42,619 nucleotides of DNA from Candidatus Obscuribacterales bacterium (GTDB lineage Bacteria > Cyanobacteriota > Vampirovibrionia > Obscuribacterales > Obscuribacteraceae). Below the pieces are notes generated by a model. The model did no database searches. It was not told the origin of the DNA and saw only the letters and a list, made by a program, of their open reading frames with translations. Made by a program: the position numbers and the translations under genes. This document shows, piece after piece, positions 9,495-18,121 of the stretch; the stretch's first letter is position 1, and each line of letters opens with the position of its first letter. Where the stretch lies: NCBI GenBank assembly GCA_019745415.1, contig JAIETF010000107.1, positions 1-42,619 of the forward strand. Reading direction: 5' to 3'.

Positions 9495-10595
9495 CTATTC
9501 GTTATCAAGACGACCATCATTGTAACGGTAAGGGGTTTCGATTGATCTAATCCCGCTGCCGGAGGATATGCCCGGGATGTCTCTGGTACCGCCATCATCA
9601 AGCCGACGAGGGCGTCTTTCGCCCGCTCCAGCGGCATCCGAGACTGAACGCTTGTATGAAATCGGCCTCTTTACATTTGTTACAGGCTTGACTGCGCCAG
9701 TGCTCGCGCTGGAGCTGCCGGTGCTCTGATCGGCCACTTGCGTGCCACCGGCACCAGGCTGGGTCTGAGCTGGGGGTGTATAAGTAATTTCTTTGACCTT
9801 GCCCGGAGCACCCATAACCTCGGTCTTACCGGTGAAATCTGTGACCGACAAAGAACCACCGTTACCGGCTCGCACTGTCAATCCCTGAGGATCTTGAAAG
9901 TCACGCTTGTCACCGGCTTCAAGATAACCGGTAAACAATGGAGCACCAGTAGCCATAGACTTGACTTCGACCCAGACATACTGACTAGCAGCCAATGTGA
10001 TCTTGCCCGTGCTGGCCGGCAGTACACTTGGAACCTGGGCGGTGGGCATCTGGCTGGTAGTGGCTGCAACCTGCATGCCGGCTGCGTTGAAACGCGAGGT
10101 TGAATCACGCAAAGCCAGAACCGAAGGATCTTGCTGTTGAGCCAGTTGCTGTTGCTGCCACCAAAGCAACCCGCTGACGCTGGCGACCACGGCTACCAAA
10201 AGCAAACTAGGATAGAAAAAGGTTTTGGTGAAACTAGGAGCATCGGAGACTAGACGTGGCGGAGCCACATAACTGACTGTGGGAGCGGCTATGGGCTGAC
10301 TATTCTTGACCATGCCAAAAAGTCCGTTACCCTTGCCGTTCTCGCCGGTCATGGTTCTTTTGTACTCTTCCACCAAGGTCTGACCAGACAGACCAAGCAT
10401 GTCGCCGTAACGCTTGATAAAACCAGCAACGTATACCGGTTCGGGCAGATCTTCCAGTCGTCCTTCTTCAATTGCTTCAAGATTGGAAGTCGAAATACGG
10501 ATACGGTCATATACCTGACCCAGGGTCAGATTCTGAGCTTCCCTTGCCGATTTTAGTTTTTGTCCTACTTGCTCTAACGACATTGTGGCAGTCAC
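9495..10595 (-). CDS. rodZ: RodZ-like cytoskeletal/cell-shape protein
   Basis: A 366-residue bitopic protein. Residues about 6-75 are the RodZ helix-turn-helix (HTH_25; GQKLKSAREAQNLTLGQVY), which contacts MreB in the cytoplasm. A single membrane segment lies at about 125-148 (YPSLLLVAVVASVSGLLWW) and a periplasmic DUF4115 beta-domain at about 200-265 (YVWVEVKSM...GYLEAGDKRDF). The C-terminal tail of about 90 residues is Ser/Gly/Arg/Pro-rich and likely disordered. The start used is GTG with GGGGA 6 nt upstream; ATG at 10583 is the alternative. It is encoded about 13.5 kb from mreBCD, not with them. Confidence 0.9.
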   Translation of the reverse strand: MTATMSLEQVGQKLKSAREAQNLTLGQVYDRIRISTSNLEAIEEGRLEDLPEPVYVAGFIKRYGDMLGLSGQTLVEEYKRTMTGENGKGNGLFGMVKNSQPIAAPTVSYVAPPRLVSDAPSFTKTFFYPSLLLVAVVASVSGLLWWQQQQLAQQQDPSVLALRDSTSRFNAAGMQVAATTSQMPTAQVPSVLPASTGKITLAASQYVWVEVKSMATGAPLFTGYLEAGDKRDFQDPQGLTVRAGNGGSLSVTDFTGKTEVMGAPGKVKEITYTPPAQTQPGAGGTQVADQSTGSSSASTGAVKPVTNVKRPISYKRSVSDAAGAGERRPRRLDDGGTRDIPGISSGSGIRSIETPYRYNDGRLDNE

Positions 10596-10674
10596 CGCTA
10601 TTCCCCAACCTGAATTTGTTTTGTCTTGGTGTCTATTTTGCTTGCTTGCTTATAATTTGCTGATGCGAAACCGG

Positions 10675-11463
10675 CTATCTATCGAATATCTCTTGCGATA
10701 TCTCTCTATCGGAGAGCCGACGCCATTTTCCAGGCGGCAACTGACTCAATTGTAACCCACCTATGGCAACCCTGACCAAACGAGTTACATCATAGCCGAG
10801 TGTAGCGCACATGCGCCTGATTTGCCGATTTCGCCCCTCTTTGATGGCAATTTCAAAAGTTGTCGAGTCATAATTTGCAGAAATTTTGCGAACCTTGGCC
10901 GCTCTGGTCATACCATCCGACAACTTAACACCCGAGGCGAGCTGACGCAAATGAGATTGCTCCAGCTTCCCCTTGACAGTCACTCGGTAGATTTTAGGAA
11001 TGTCATGGGATGGATGAGTAAGAATTTTGGTGAATTCGCCGTCATTTGTCAAAAGAATCAAGCCTTCCGAATCACGATCCAAGCGTCCAACCGGCTTGAG
11101 ATGCTTCAGCTCTTCCGGCAAGAGATCAATTAGACATTTGCGCCCGCGCTCATCTTCGCAGGTTGAAACCACCCCTTTTGGCTTATTGAGGGCGATATAG
11201 TCAAACGAAAGAAGTGGGGCGCTATCACGTCCCACTTCAATTTTGTCTTGAAGAGAAACCATGAAAGAAAAATCTTTCACGACTACTCCATTCACCTTCA
11301 CTTGCCCTTGGGCAATCAGTTCGTCAGCCTTGCGTCGACTGGCTAAACCAGTGAGAGCGACGGCGCGGTTCAGACGAAAAAGCTCCGTCTGTTTCTCAGA
11401 CTGATTGCAAGAAATTTCGCTGTTTTTCTTGCGCGAAGAATCTTGCCTGTCACGACCGCTCAT
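10675..11463 (-). CDS. rluB: RsuA/RluB-family pseudouridine synthase
   Basis: A 262-residue rRNA pseudouridine synthase. It has an N-terminal S4 RNA-binding domain at about residues 30-75 (LNRAVALTGLASRRKADELI) and a catalytic domain with the GRLDRDSEGLILLTNDG signature, in which D129 is the expected nucleophile. The KEGRNRQIRRM motif near 210 is typical of the family. RluB acts on 23S rRNA and RsuA on 16S rRNA; the S4 domain plus length fits either, and I favour RluB. A basic 25-residue extension precedes the S4 domain. Next gene downstream is rodZ. Confidence 0.9.
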   Translation of the reverse strand: MSGRDRQDSSRKKNSEISCNQSEKQTELFRLNRAVALTGLASRRKADELIAQGQVKVNGVVVKDFSFMVSLQDKIEVGRDSAPLLSFDYIALNKPKGVVSTCEDERGRKCLIDLLPEELKHLKPVGRLDRDSEGLILLTNDGEFTKILTHPSHDIPKIYRVTVKGKLEQSHLRQLASGVKLSDGMTRAAKVRKISANYDSTTFEIAIKEGRNRQIRRMCATLGYDVTRLVRVAIGGLQLSQLPPGKWRRLSDREISQEIFDR

Positions 11464-11483
11464 TCGACTCGGGCAACTTAGCC

Positions 11484-11816
11484 CTAGCCTCCCGATGTGG
11501 CGCTTTCTACGTCATCCACCATGACTTTCGACTGCCCGGCCAATTCTTGCAACTTCTGGGCAATTTGATCTTTGGTGCCGGCCACCGAATCGCTTGCTTT
11601 CTTCAAAACTTCATTGCTTCTGCTTTGCAAGTCGGTAATTGTTGTACCGGTTTTCTCTTTTATTTCGCAAAGTGAATCAGACGCTTGCTTGTAGAGGTCT
11701 TCAGAACCGTCAGCTATCTGACGACGCAATTCGGCGCCTGATTTAGGAGCCGACAAAAGACCAATTATGTAACCAACAGCGCCGCCTACTACGAGACCTT
11801 CCCAAAATCTGCTCAT
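11484..11816 (-). CDS. YtxH-domain protein (first copy)
   Basis: A 110-residue YtxH-like protein. A glycine-rich hydrophobic segment (about 7-24, GLVVGGAVGYIIGLLSAPKSG) runs into the characteristic APKSGAELR motif, followed by a long amphipathic helix to the C-terminus. YtxH proteins are small membrane-associated proteins seen in stress contexts; the molecular role is not established. It is the third of a YtxH / DUF948-like / YtxH trio transcribed together. The start ATG follows the previous gene by 53 bp. Confidence 0.8.
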   Translation of the reverse strand: MSRFWEGLVVGGAVGYIIGLLSAPKSGAELRRQIADGSEDLYKQASDSLCEIKEKTGTTITDLQSRSNEVLKKASDSVAGTKDQIAQKLQELAGQSKVMVDDVESATSGG

Positions 11817-11869
11817 GATCTGTGTTTTACCTCACAATCTAGTTAAGTTTGCTTTGAGCTTTCACTCTT

Positions 11870-12301
11870 TTACTTGCCCACTTCAGAAAGCGATCTCGCT
11901 TCCCGAATGCGCTCTTTTTCTTCCTTGTTACCCTTTGGCTCTAGATAAGCTCTAATACCGGCCATAAATCCGGCACCAAATACTGATGAATTCTTCTTGG
12001 CTTCATCGGCAGCTTTTGTAATGCCGCCCTTAACATCGCCGACCTTGCTGCCCACATCGCCGATTGAGCGTTCAGCTCTACCTTTCAGCTCGATTACCGC
12101 ACCCAAAAGAGTATCGACTTGTTTGAGGGTAGGTCCAAGCTCTTTGTCCACCGTTCCAAGAAGTCTTTCGAGGGCGGAAAGCGTGCGCTCTGACTGTTTA
12201 ACCATAGACATAAGGGGCAGGCTGATTAACATCAGTGAGACAGCCAAGAATATCAAAGCCACCGCCACCAGTATGTTCAGGCTTCCGGAAATTTGCTCCA
12301 C
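11870..12301 (-). CDS. DUF948-like membrane-anchored coiled-coil protein
   Basis: A 143-residue protein with one N-terminal membrane segment (about residues 9-33) and a long heptad-like helix (about 36-100, with repeated Leu/Val and the phrase LGPTLKQVDTLL). This architecture matches DUF948 proteins, which are often found next to YtxH genes. The C-terminus is strongly charged (KGNKEEKERIREARS). It sits between two YtxH genes, 16 bp after one and 53 bp before the other, suggesting that the three products act together at the membrane. Biochemical role unknown. Confidence 0.75.
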   Translation of the reverse strand: MEQISGSLNILVAVALIFLAVSLMLISLPLMSMVKQSERTLSALERLLGTVDKELGPTLKQVDTLLGAVIELKGRAERSIGDVGSKVGDVKGGITKAADEAKKNSSVFGAGFMAGIRAYLEPKGNKEEKERIREARSLSEVGK

Positions 12302-12317
12302 GTAAAACTCCTCGTTT

Positions 12318-12695
12318 TTAGCGATGCTGGAAAGGCATCTGACCGCCGCCCAGTTCGATTTCTTCTCTTTTCTTGGCGGCAGCTAACTTACCGGCAGCCA
12401 CGGCACGCTTGAAACGCAGTGTTTGCTCTTCGAGAGTGAGCTGGCAATAGTTTAGGAAAGAAGCGTAAAGATCGAGGGAATCATCTACTACTTCACCAAG
12501 ACGGTCCGGCACGTGTTTGGCGGTTCTCTGTAGATTGCCGCGCAGCTCATTACCAGATTTTGGAGCCGTCAATAAGGCGATGGCTGCACCGCCGGCTGCT
12601 CCAATAAGTAATCCTACCAACCAGGCACCCCAACCGGAATTCCGCTCAGACTCGGCGGAAGAAATTTCAACGCTATAGTTCTCGGCTCTGCCCAT
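12318..12695 (-). CDS. YtxH-domain protein (second copy)
   Basis: A 125-residue protein from the ATG at 12695, chosen because GGAG lies 8 nt upstream; a longer in-frame version starting at 12764 would nearly abut the coaBC stop and lacks such a site. A Gly/Ala-rich hydrophobic segment at about residues 21-42 (WLVGLLIGAAGGAAIALL) is followed by the YtxH motif TAPKSGNELRGNL and a helical tail. It is similar in plan to the other YtxH protein in this cluster, with its membrane segment further in. First gene of the trio, 71 bp after coaBC. Confidence 0.8.
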   Translation of the reverse strand: MGRAENYSVEISSAESERNSGWGAWLVGLLIGAAGGAAIALLTAPKSGNELRGNLQRTAKHVPDRLGEVVDDSLDLYASFLNYCQLTLEEQTLRFKRAVAAGKLAAAKKREEIELGGGQMPFQHR

Positions 12696-12766
12696 GAACA
12701 AATCTCCGACACGATGTGGACACTGCAGTATAGCACCAAAGTAAGGGCTAGACCCAAATAACAAGC

Positions 12767-14032
12767 CTAACCAACGTATTCTTTCTCAATCACCTGAAAA
12801 CGGTCTGCCAGCAAATCGCAGATGTGGTCAGCGATTGCCCGTTTAGGCATGCGCGGTAAGCTCTCGCGGGTGCCTTCGGCCGAAAGTATGACAACAGCGT
12901 TGTCATCCGATCCAAAGCCGATATCAGGAACTGAAATGTCATTACCGACAATCATGTCTAGGTTCTTGCGTTTCAGTTTTTGAGAGGCGTTGGAGAGCAA
13001 GGCCTCGGACTCGGCGGCAAAACCGACAATAACTTGGTCTTTGCGCTTAACGCGGCCAAGCAGGTCGATAATGTCAGGGTTCTTGGTCAACTCTAGAACC
13101 AGATCTTCCGATTCGGTCTTCTTGATTTTCTGACTAGAGACAGCTAGAGGTCTAAAATCAGCCACAGCTGCTGTCATTACTAGAGCGTCGCAACCATCGA
13201 ATTCTGACTCGACCGCGTCTTGCATCTCTTGGGCGGTCTCTACCACCACAACGGGATAAGCCCGCTCTACATCTACAGTTGAAATCAAGGTAACATCAGC
13301 CCCACGAGCAAAAGCTGCATCAGCCATGGCGATGCCCATCTTGCCCGAAGAACGGTTGCCGATAAAGCGCACAGGATCTATAGGCTCACGCGTACCTCCG
13401 GCTGTAACTAGAACCCGTTTGGTGGAAAGTGTCTGATTGGCCAAAAGACGCGCCGCCACAGCAGCAATAATCGACTCCACCGCAGCCATCTTGCCGAGAC
13501 CGACATCGCCGCAAGCCACTTCGCCGAACTCGGGCGAAATTATGTCATAACGATAGCGATTTTCCAGAATGGAAAGATTATGTTGTGTAGCCGGATGAGC
13601 CAGCATAACCGGATTCATAGCCGGAGCCAACATAACCTTGGCTTGTGAGGCGAGCACCATGGTGGTGAGAAGGTCGTCGCAAATGCCGTTGGCCAGCTTG
13701 GCGATGATATCGGCAGTGGCGGGAGCGATCAAGATGAGGTCGCATTTCTTAGCCAGATCAATGTGCTCGGGGCGCCAATTGACAGTCGGTCCATACTGTT
13801 CGCAATGGGCCTGGTTGCGGGTGATAGTTGTCAGCGAAAGAGGGGTGATGAATTCTTTGGCATTAGGGGTGAGAACAGCGTGTACGTCAGCGCCTGAGCG
13901 ACGTAAAAGGGAGGCGATGTCGCAAGCTTTGTAAGCGGCTATACCACCGGTGATGCCAAGCAAGATGGTCTTGTTTTCAAGAGGGCTGAACGATTCAATA
14001 TTGCTTGCCCTTTTTTTAGTGCCCTTCTTCAT
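12767..14032 (-). CDS. coaBC: Bifunctional phosphopantothenoylcysteine decarboxylase/synthetase CoaBC
   Basis: A 421-residue fusion for two consecutive steps of coenzyme A synthesis: CoaB joins cysteine to 4'-phosphopantothenate and CoaC decarboxylates the product. The N-terminal CoaC flavoprotein half shows LGITGGIAAYKA (FMN binding) and the PAMNPVML substrate-recognition motif. The C-terminal CoaB half starts near residue 205 with VTAGGTREPIDPVRFIGNRSSG and includes the KIKK motif and NPDII. About 20 extra basic residues precede the usual start. It is divergent from metG across a 183-bp gap and heads the long minus-strand run down to 7.5 kb. Confidence 0.95.
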   Translation of the reverse strand: MKKGTKKRASNIESFSPLENKTILLGITGGIAAYKACDIASLLRRSGADVHAVLTPNAKEFITPLSLTTITRNQAHCEQYGPTVNWRPEHIDLAKKCDLILIAPATADIIAKLANGICDDLLTTMVLASQAKVMLAPAMNPVMLAHPATQHNLSILENRYRYDIISPEFGEVACGDVGLGKMAAVESIIAAVAARLLANQTLSTKRVLVTAGGTREPIDPVRFIGNRSSGKMGIAMADAAFARGADVTLISTVDVERAYPVVVVETAQEMQDAVESEFDGCDALVMTAAVADFRPLAVSSQKIKKTESEDLVLELTKNPDIIDLLGRVKRKDQVIVGFAAESEALLSNASQKLKRKNLDMIVGNDISVPDIGFGSDDNAVVILSAEGTRESLPRMPKRAIADHICDLLADRFQVIEKEYVG

Positions 14033-14215
14033 ACTTGCAAACCTCGCTTGCCCTCAAATTTTTCTATTAGTTTGACGCCCCGGCCCAAGCCCCAGCTCTT
14101 GCCGCCCGTTCTAAACCGGCACTATCACTTGACAGCCGCCGCCTTTCAAATACCAGATATGTATTATTATGGTTCGACATAGTTATTGTAGTGCTTAATA
14201 GGTTACACGTCATCC
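14033..14215. promoter_or_regulatory. Divergent intergenic region between coaBC and metG
   Basis: A 183-bp gap between two divergent genes, so it should hold both promoters. A consensus-like TTGACA is at 14129-14134 and an AT-rich TATTATTAT run is at 14162-14170, but their spacing (over 20 bp) is too long for a standard sigma-70 pair. I see no T-box, riboswitch fold or clear terminator. No small ORF with a good RBS is apparent. Confidence 0.35.
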
Positions 14216-15760
14216 ATGAAAAAGTTCTATGTCACCACGGCGATTGACTACGTCAACGCAGCCCCTCATATCGGGCATGCCTACGAAAAAATCGCCGCCG
14301 ACGTCATCGCTCGGTACTATCGCATGCGTGGTTATGATGTGTTCTTTCTTACCGGCACCGACGAGCATGGTTCAAAAGTAGAAAAATCGGCTCTGGCGGC
14401 TGGCAAAACCCCTATCGCCTTTTGTGATGAAATCGCTGAGACTTTCAAGCAATCCTGGCTCAACCTCGGCCTATCCTTCGACTACTTCATCAGGACCACT
14501 GAAGAGCGTCACGCCAAAGTGGTGCAAAGCCTTTTTACTAAACTGAAGGAACAGGGCGATATCTATAAGTCCACCTATGAAGGACTATATTGCGAGGGCT
14601 GCGAAGACTTTCTGAGAGAGCGCGACTTAGACGAAAGCGGCAACTGTCCCAATCATAAAAAACCGCCTCGTAAAATTGCCGAAGAGAACTATTTCTTCAA
14701 GCTCTCCAAATACAAACCATTGATCAAAGCCTGGTTGGAAGAAAACCCTGAGGCTGTGCGGCCCGATGGTCGCCGGAAAGAAGTCTTAAATCAATTGAAC
14801 GACCCTGAGTTGACCGATTTTTCGGTCTCGCGCTCGCGCAAATCGCTGAACTGGGGCATCGATATTCCAGGAGACCACGACCAAGTTATTTATGTTTGGA
14901 TGGACGCCCTCACCAATTACATCACCGGGGCGGGTTACCTCACCGACGACGAACACTTCCAAAAGTATTGGCCAGCTGACCTGCACTTGATTGGTAAAGA
15001 CATCACCAAGTTCCACTCTATTTATTGGATCGCCTTTTTGATGGCGGCAGGAATACCACTGCCCAAGCAGATTTATGCCCATGGTTTCATCACAGTGGAA
15101 GGACAGAAAATAAGCAAGAGCCTGGGCAATGTAATCGATCCAAATAAACTTGTGGAAGAATTCGGAGCTGATGCCGTACGCTTCTTCCTCATGAGCGGCA
15201 CATCTTTCGATCAAGATGGTGATTTTTCAAGGCATGAATTTGTACGTAAGGTAAATGCCGAACTGGCAAATAATCTCGGCAATCTACTCAACCGCACCCT
15301 CAAGCTAATTGAAAACAACCTAGACGGCAAGATACCAGATGCCAAGCCGGAACACGATTTGAGAGAGAAAGCCAATACATTGCACGCTGTCTTCGATAGC
15401 TGTATGGAAAAGCTGGAATTTGCCAAAGCAGTGGAAGCAATCATGGCCATTCTAGACCAGACCAATAAATACATAAATGACGAAAAACCCTGGACTCTGT
15501 TCAAAGAAGGTAAAGTAAAAGAAGCTTCGGAAGTTCTGTACACCTCGGTGGAAATGCTCAGACGAGTAGCTTTTCAAATTTATCCCTTCACACCGAAATT
15601 GGCTTCCGATATCTGGTGGCAACTAGGACATGACGATAATATCGAGGTCTTGGGCGACTCAGATAGACCTGATGGTTTCTTCGATATGATTCCGGTCGGT
15701 CAAAAAGTGCGCAATACCGGGCCCATCTTTATGAGATTAGAAGAAGCAGTCAAAAGCTGA
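14216..15760 (+). CDS. metG: Methionyl-tRNA synthetase
   Basis: A 514-residue class I aminoacyl-tRNA synthetase. The HIGH motif is at residues 18-21 and the KMSKS motif reads KISKS at 298-302. The zinc-knuckle insert has the pattern CEGC...CPNH, so the fourth ligand is His rather than Cys, as in the single-zinc type found in Thermus. The DALTNYITG and DKFHSI-like phrases confirm methionine specificity. The C-terminal EMAPII-like tRNA-binding domain found in longer MetRS is absent. It converges with the CHASE3-HAMP gene, only 6 bp apart, with no obvious terminator between. Confidence 0.96.
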   Translation: MKKFYVTTAIDYVNAAPHIGHAYEKIAADVIARYYRMRGYDVFFLTGTDEHGSKVEKSALAAGKTPIAFCDEIAETFKQSWLNLGLSFDYFIRTTEERHAKVVQSLFTKLKEQGDIYKSTYEGLYCEGCEDFLRERDLDESGNCPNHKKPPRKIAEENYFFKLSKYKPLIKAWLEENPEAVRPDGRRKEVLNQLNDPELTDFSVSRSRKSLNWGIDIPGDHDQVIYVWMDALTNYITGAGYLTDDEHFQKYWPADLHLIGKDITKFHSIYWIAFLMAAGIPLPKQIYAHGFITVEGQKISKSLGNVIDPNKLVEEFGADAVRFFLMSGTSFDQDGDFSRHEFVRKVNAELANNLGNLLNRTLKLIENNLDGKIPDAKPEHDLREKANTLHAVFDSCMEKLEFAKAVEAIMAILDQTNKYINDEKPWTLFKEGKVKEASEVLYTSVEMLRRVAFQIYPFTPKLASDIWWQLGHDDNIEVLGDSDRPDGFFDMIPVGQKVRNTGPIFMRLEEAVKS

Positions 15761-15766
15761 AGCTGG

Positions 15767-17266
15767 TCAGCCGGAAGAATCGGGCTTAGCATCACCTATG
15801 GTGGCAAGAGCACTGGTGGCAAAGGTCTCGACCGGCCTAACCTTTGCTTTGCGCCGCTCAAGATCGTTGAAGAGTCTATCCAAACTGCCTCGGCCAAGAG
15901 CCACCGTGGTACTGTTCTTACTGGTCAATTCAGACATGCTGTAGATGGAATTCTGAGCCGAATTGATTGAATCGGCACAGCTGCGTAGACTGAGCATAAG
16001 CTGCTCGACTGCCAGAGAGATTTTCTGGGCGGAGGAATGTTCGTCGCGCTCCTCGCCTAAAAGCCTGACCCCCTCCGACTCCAGTTTGCGCAAAAGTCTA
16101 TGAGCCTGATTGCTTTCCTCTCGTAACTTGACTGAAACTTCTTTCAGCTTAGATTGCCAAAGCTTGATACTAGATTCGGTGACAGATTCTTGAGTTTCAG
16201 CATTGAGACATAAAACCATAAGCTCGTTGGAGACATCGGTGAGCCCGGCAAAACGCTCTTGCAAGTCGCTCAAGCTGTCGTTGATTAGGCGCACCGATTC
16301 ATAAGAAGACATAGAGCGATTCATGAGAACCGGGGCAGTCAGAGACATCTCATTGGCACCGTTCAAGGCTGAATTAATGGCAGACTGAGCCAGCCGAGCG
16401 CTGTCTCTGGCCGTGTGCGACCACTCTTCCACATGGTAGGCGGTCTGGGCCACACGAGAGAGACTGTCGCGGGCATCCTCCAACTCTGACGGTTGAATAT
16501 CCAGCGCCACCTCCAAAGATTGTCCCAAGCGGTTGAAGGCTTCCGCTATCTCGGCGAACTCGTCGGCGGTCTCGGTGGGCACCCGCGTATCGAAGCGTCC
16601 TCTCTCGATATTGTCGGCGGCATGGCGCAAAAGTTCCACCCAAGAAACCACATTGCGACCAAGGGCGGCGTTGAAGAGCGATACACAGGCGATAGCCGAT
16701 AGTGTACCAAAGATAATCGTGCGCTCCAGCGACTCGATGTTGCGACTGAGATCTTGCAGACGATGCTCGAGCAAAGAAAGTTCGGTTTGTTTGACTTCCT
16801 CAATCATGCGGCTAATCTGCATCATATACTGCTGCCCCTTGCCGAGGCGCACTCGGTTGAGCGCCCCCTCTTTATCACCCTTACGATAAAGTTCGGTGGT
16901 CACTTCGAAAGACTTGAGTCGCTCCATAATCACCCGGTCCACTTCCTTGATGCGAGCCGACTGTTCTTGGTTATCTGTAAGCAAGGCAGGCAGATCACCC
17001 AAAGACTTCTCAGTCTTTTCCATAGAAAATCTATAGCGTTGGAAATAGCTCTCCTGCTCGGTGATCAGATAGGCTCTTTCATTTGCCGTAGTATCAGCAA
17101 GATTGAATAGCAGCATATTGATCTCAGCCAAGACTTTGTGGGAATGCGAGACACTCTTATGGGCCTCAGTAAGCTTGAGTACGCCGAAAAGTGCAGAGCC
17201 ACCCAAAATGAGAACGAAGAGGGCGTTGGCAATCGAGACAACCTTCAACTGCGATCTGATCTTCAC
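15767..17266 (-). CDS. CHASE3-HAMP membrane sensor without a recognisable output domain
   Basis: A 499-residue protein. Membrane segments are at about residues 9-30 and 182-200; between them lies a helical extracytoplasmic domain with the CHASE3 signature (ANERAYLITEQESYFQRY). A HAMP domain follows (about 203-255, DEFAEIAEAFNRLG). The remaining 240 residues are predicted coiled coil. I see no histidine kinase, GGDEF, PP2C or Ser/Thr kinase domain, and no recognisable conserved tip of a chemoreceptor signalling hairpin. It may be a highly diverged chemoreceptor or a partner for another output protein. The start is GTG with GGAGG 6 nt upstream. Confidence 0.78.
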   Translation of the reverse strand: MKIRSQLKVVSIANALFVLILGGSALFGVLKLTEAHKSVSHSHKVLAEINMLLFNLADTTANERAYLITEQESYFQRYRFSMEKTEKSLGDLPALLTDNQEQSARIKEVDRVIMERLKSFEVTTELYRKGDKEGALNRVRLGKGQQYMMQISRMIEEVKQTELSLLEHRLQDLSRNIESLERTIIFGTLSAIACVSLFNAALGRNVVSWVELLRHAADNIERGRFDTRVPTETADEFAEIAEAFNRLGQSLEVALDIQPSELEDARDSLSRVAQTAYHVEEWSHTARDSARLAQSAINSALNGANEMSLTAPVLMNRSMSSYESVRLINDSLSDLQERFAGLTDVSNELMVLCLNAETQESVTESSIKLWQSKLKEVSVKLREESNQAHRLLRKLESEGVRLLGEERDEHSSAQKISLAVEQLMLSLRSCADSINSAQNSIYSMSELTSKNSTTVALGRGSLDRLFNDLERRKAKVRPVETFATSALATIGDAKPDSSG

Positions 17267-17302
17267 CTGCGTCCTCCAGCAAACCTGTCCATTCTAAAAT
17301 CT

Positions 17303-18025
17303 CTATACTAAATCTATGGGCTTGGGCCAGCGCATACCAACCAAAAGCAAGAGCAAACCCATGGCGAAAAGCTGCACATAAGGCAAAATATCTTCAAAGC
17401 CCCAATAAAAGAAAGAGCTGGGCTCGCAAAGGAACATGCTGGCGATCATTATGGTCACACCGCCACTGGTGAGCAAGCGAGGAGTCAAGGAGTATTGCTT
17501 TTCCTCCTCGATTTTGGAGATACCATTGATATGCCCTTTCACTTGCAATCGCCCGCTATGATTGCGCACCACCACTTGCAAAGTCAAAGAATCACCGTCA
17601 TTGAGTAAGACGCGCTCTAAGACAACGCGGCGCTCTTCCAGGTTCTTAATCAGACCTAGTGAGCCTCTTGCTTCAGTGCGCTCATCAAGATCGGCGGGAG
17701 CAGTAGCTCTGATATCGGCCATCAAAACCAGGGAGCCGGGATTGAAGCAAATTGATATTTCGCTTATGTAGTCGGCCACATTAATAGGTAGATGACCACT
17801 ATTGGTCAGGCGCAGAAGAACTACCGAAGCATCATCGACTATCTGCCCGTCAAAACGCACCTGCAAATGTCGGCGGGCATAACCTGAGAGCTTCAGTATA
17901 GGTTCGCATGAGAGTACCTTGAAGCTCAAGCGCTTCTTTTTCTGGTTCAATATCCAAAGATAGATACTGACCATGATACCAATTGTAGTGGCAAAAGGCG
18001 CCACCAGCCTGATATCAAATTCCAT
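17303..18025 (-). CDS. Membrane protein of unknown function
   Basis: A 240-residue protein that I do not recognise. It has one membrane segment near the N-terminus (about 8-27), then a soluble domain of about 150 residues rich in alternating hydrophobic residues (VVLLRLTNSGHLPINVADYI, LQVVVRNHSGRLQVKG), suggesting a beta-sandwich, and two closely spaced hydrophobic segments at the C-terminus (about 184-200 and 212-230). It lies 36 bp upstream of the CHASE3-HAMP gene on the same strand, so it could work with that sensor; this is only a positional hint. Confidence 0.55.
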   Translation of the reverse strand: MEFDIRLVAPFATTIGIMVSIYLWILNQKKKRLSFKVLSCEPILKLSGYARRHLQVRFDGQIVDDASVVLLRLTNSGHLPINVADYISEISICFNPGSLVLMADIRATAPADLDERTEARGSLGLIKNLEERRVVLERVLLNDGDSLTLQVVVRNHSGRLQVKGHINGISKIEEEKQYSLTPRLLTSGGVTIMIASMFLCEPSSFFYWGFEDILPYVQLFAMGLLLLLVGMRWPKPIDLV

Positions 18026-18121
18026 GAGCAGATCCGCAAACGAGAGACTCAGCTTTTATGCCACGAAGACAAGAGAGCTTATCGCAAAGTCTGATAAAGC
18101 AAGACCGATGGATAACAGAAA

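Noticed and set aside
12696..12764. 23-residue N-terminal extension of the second YtxH protein
   Set aside because: The internal ATG has a well-spaced GGAG and the extension has no family similarity.
14033..14215. T-box or SAM riboswitch ahead of metG
   Set aside because: I find no T-box sequence, no specifier-type stem and no terminator before the gene.
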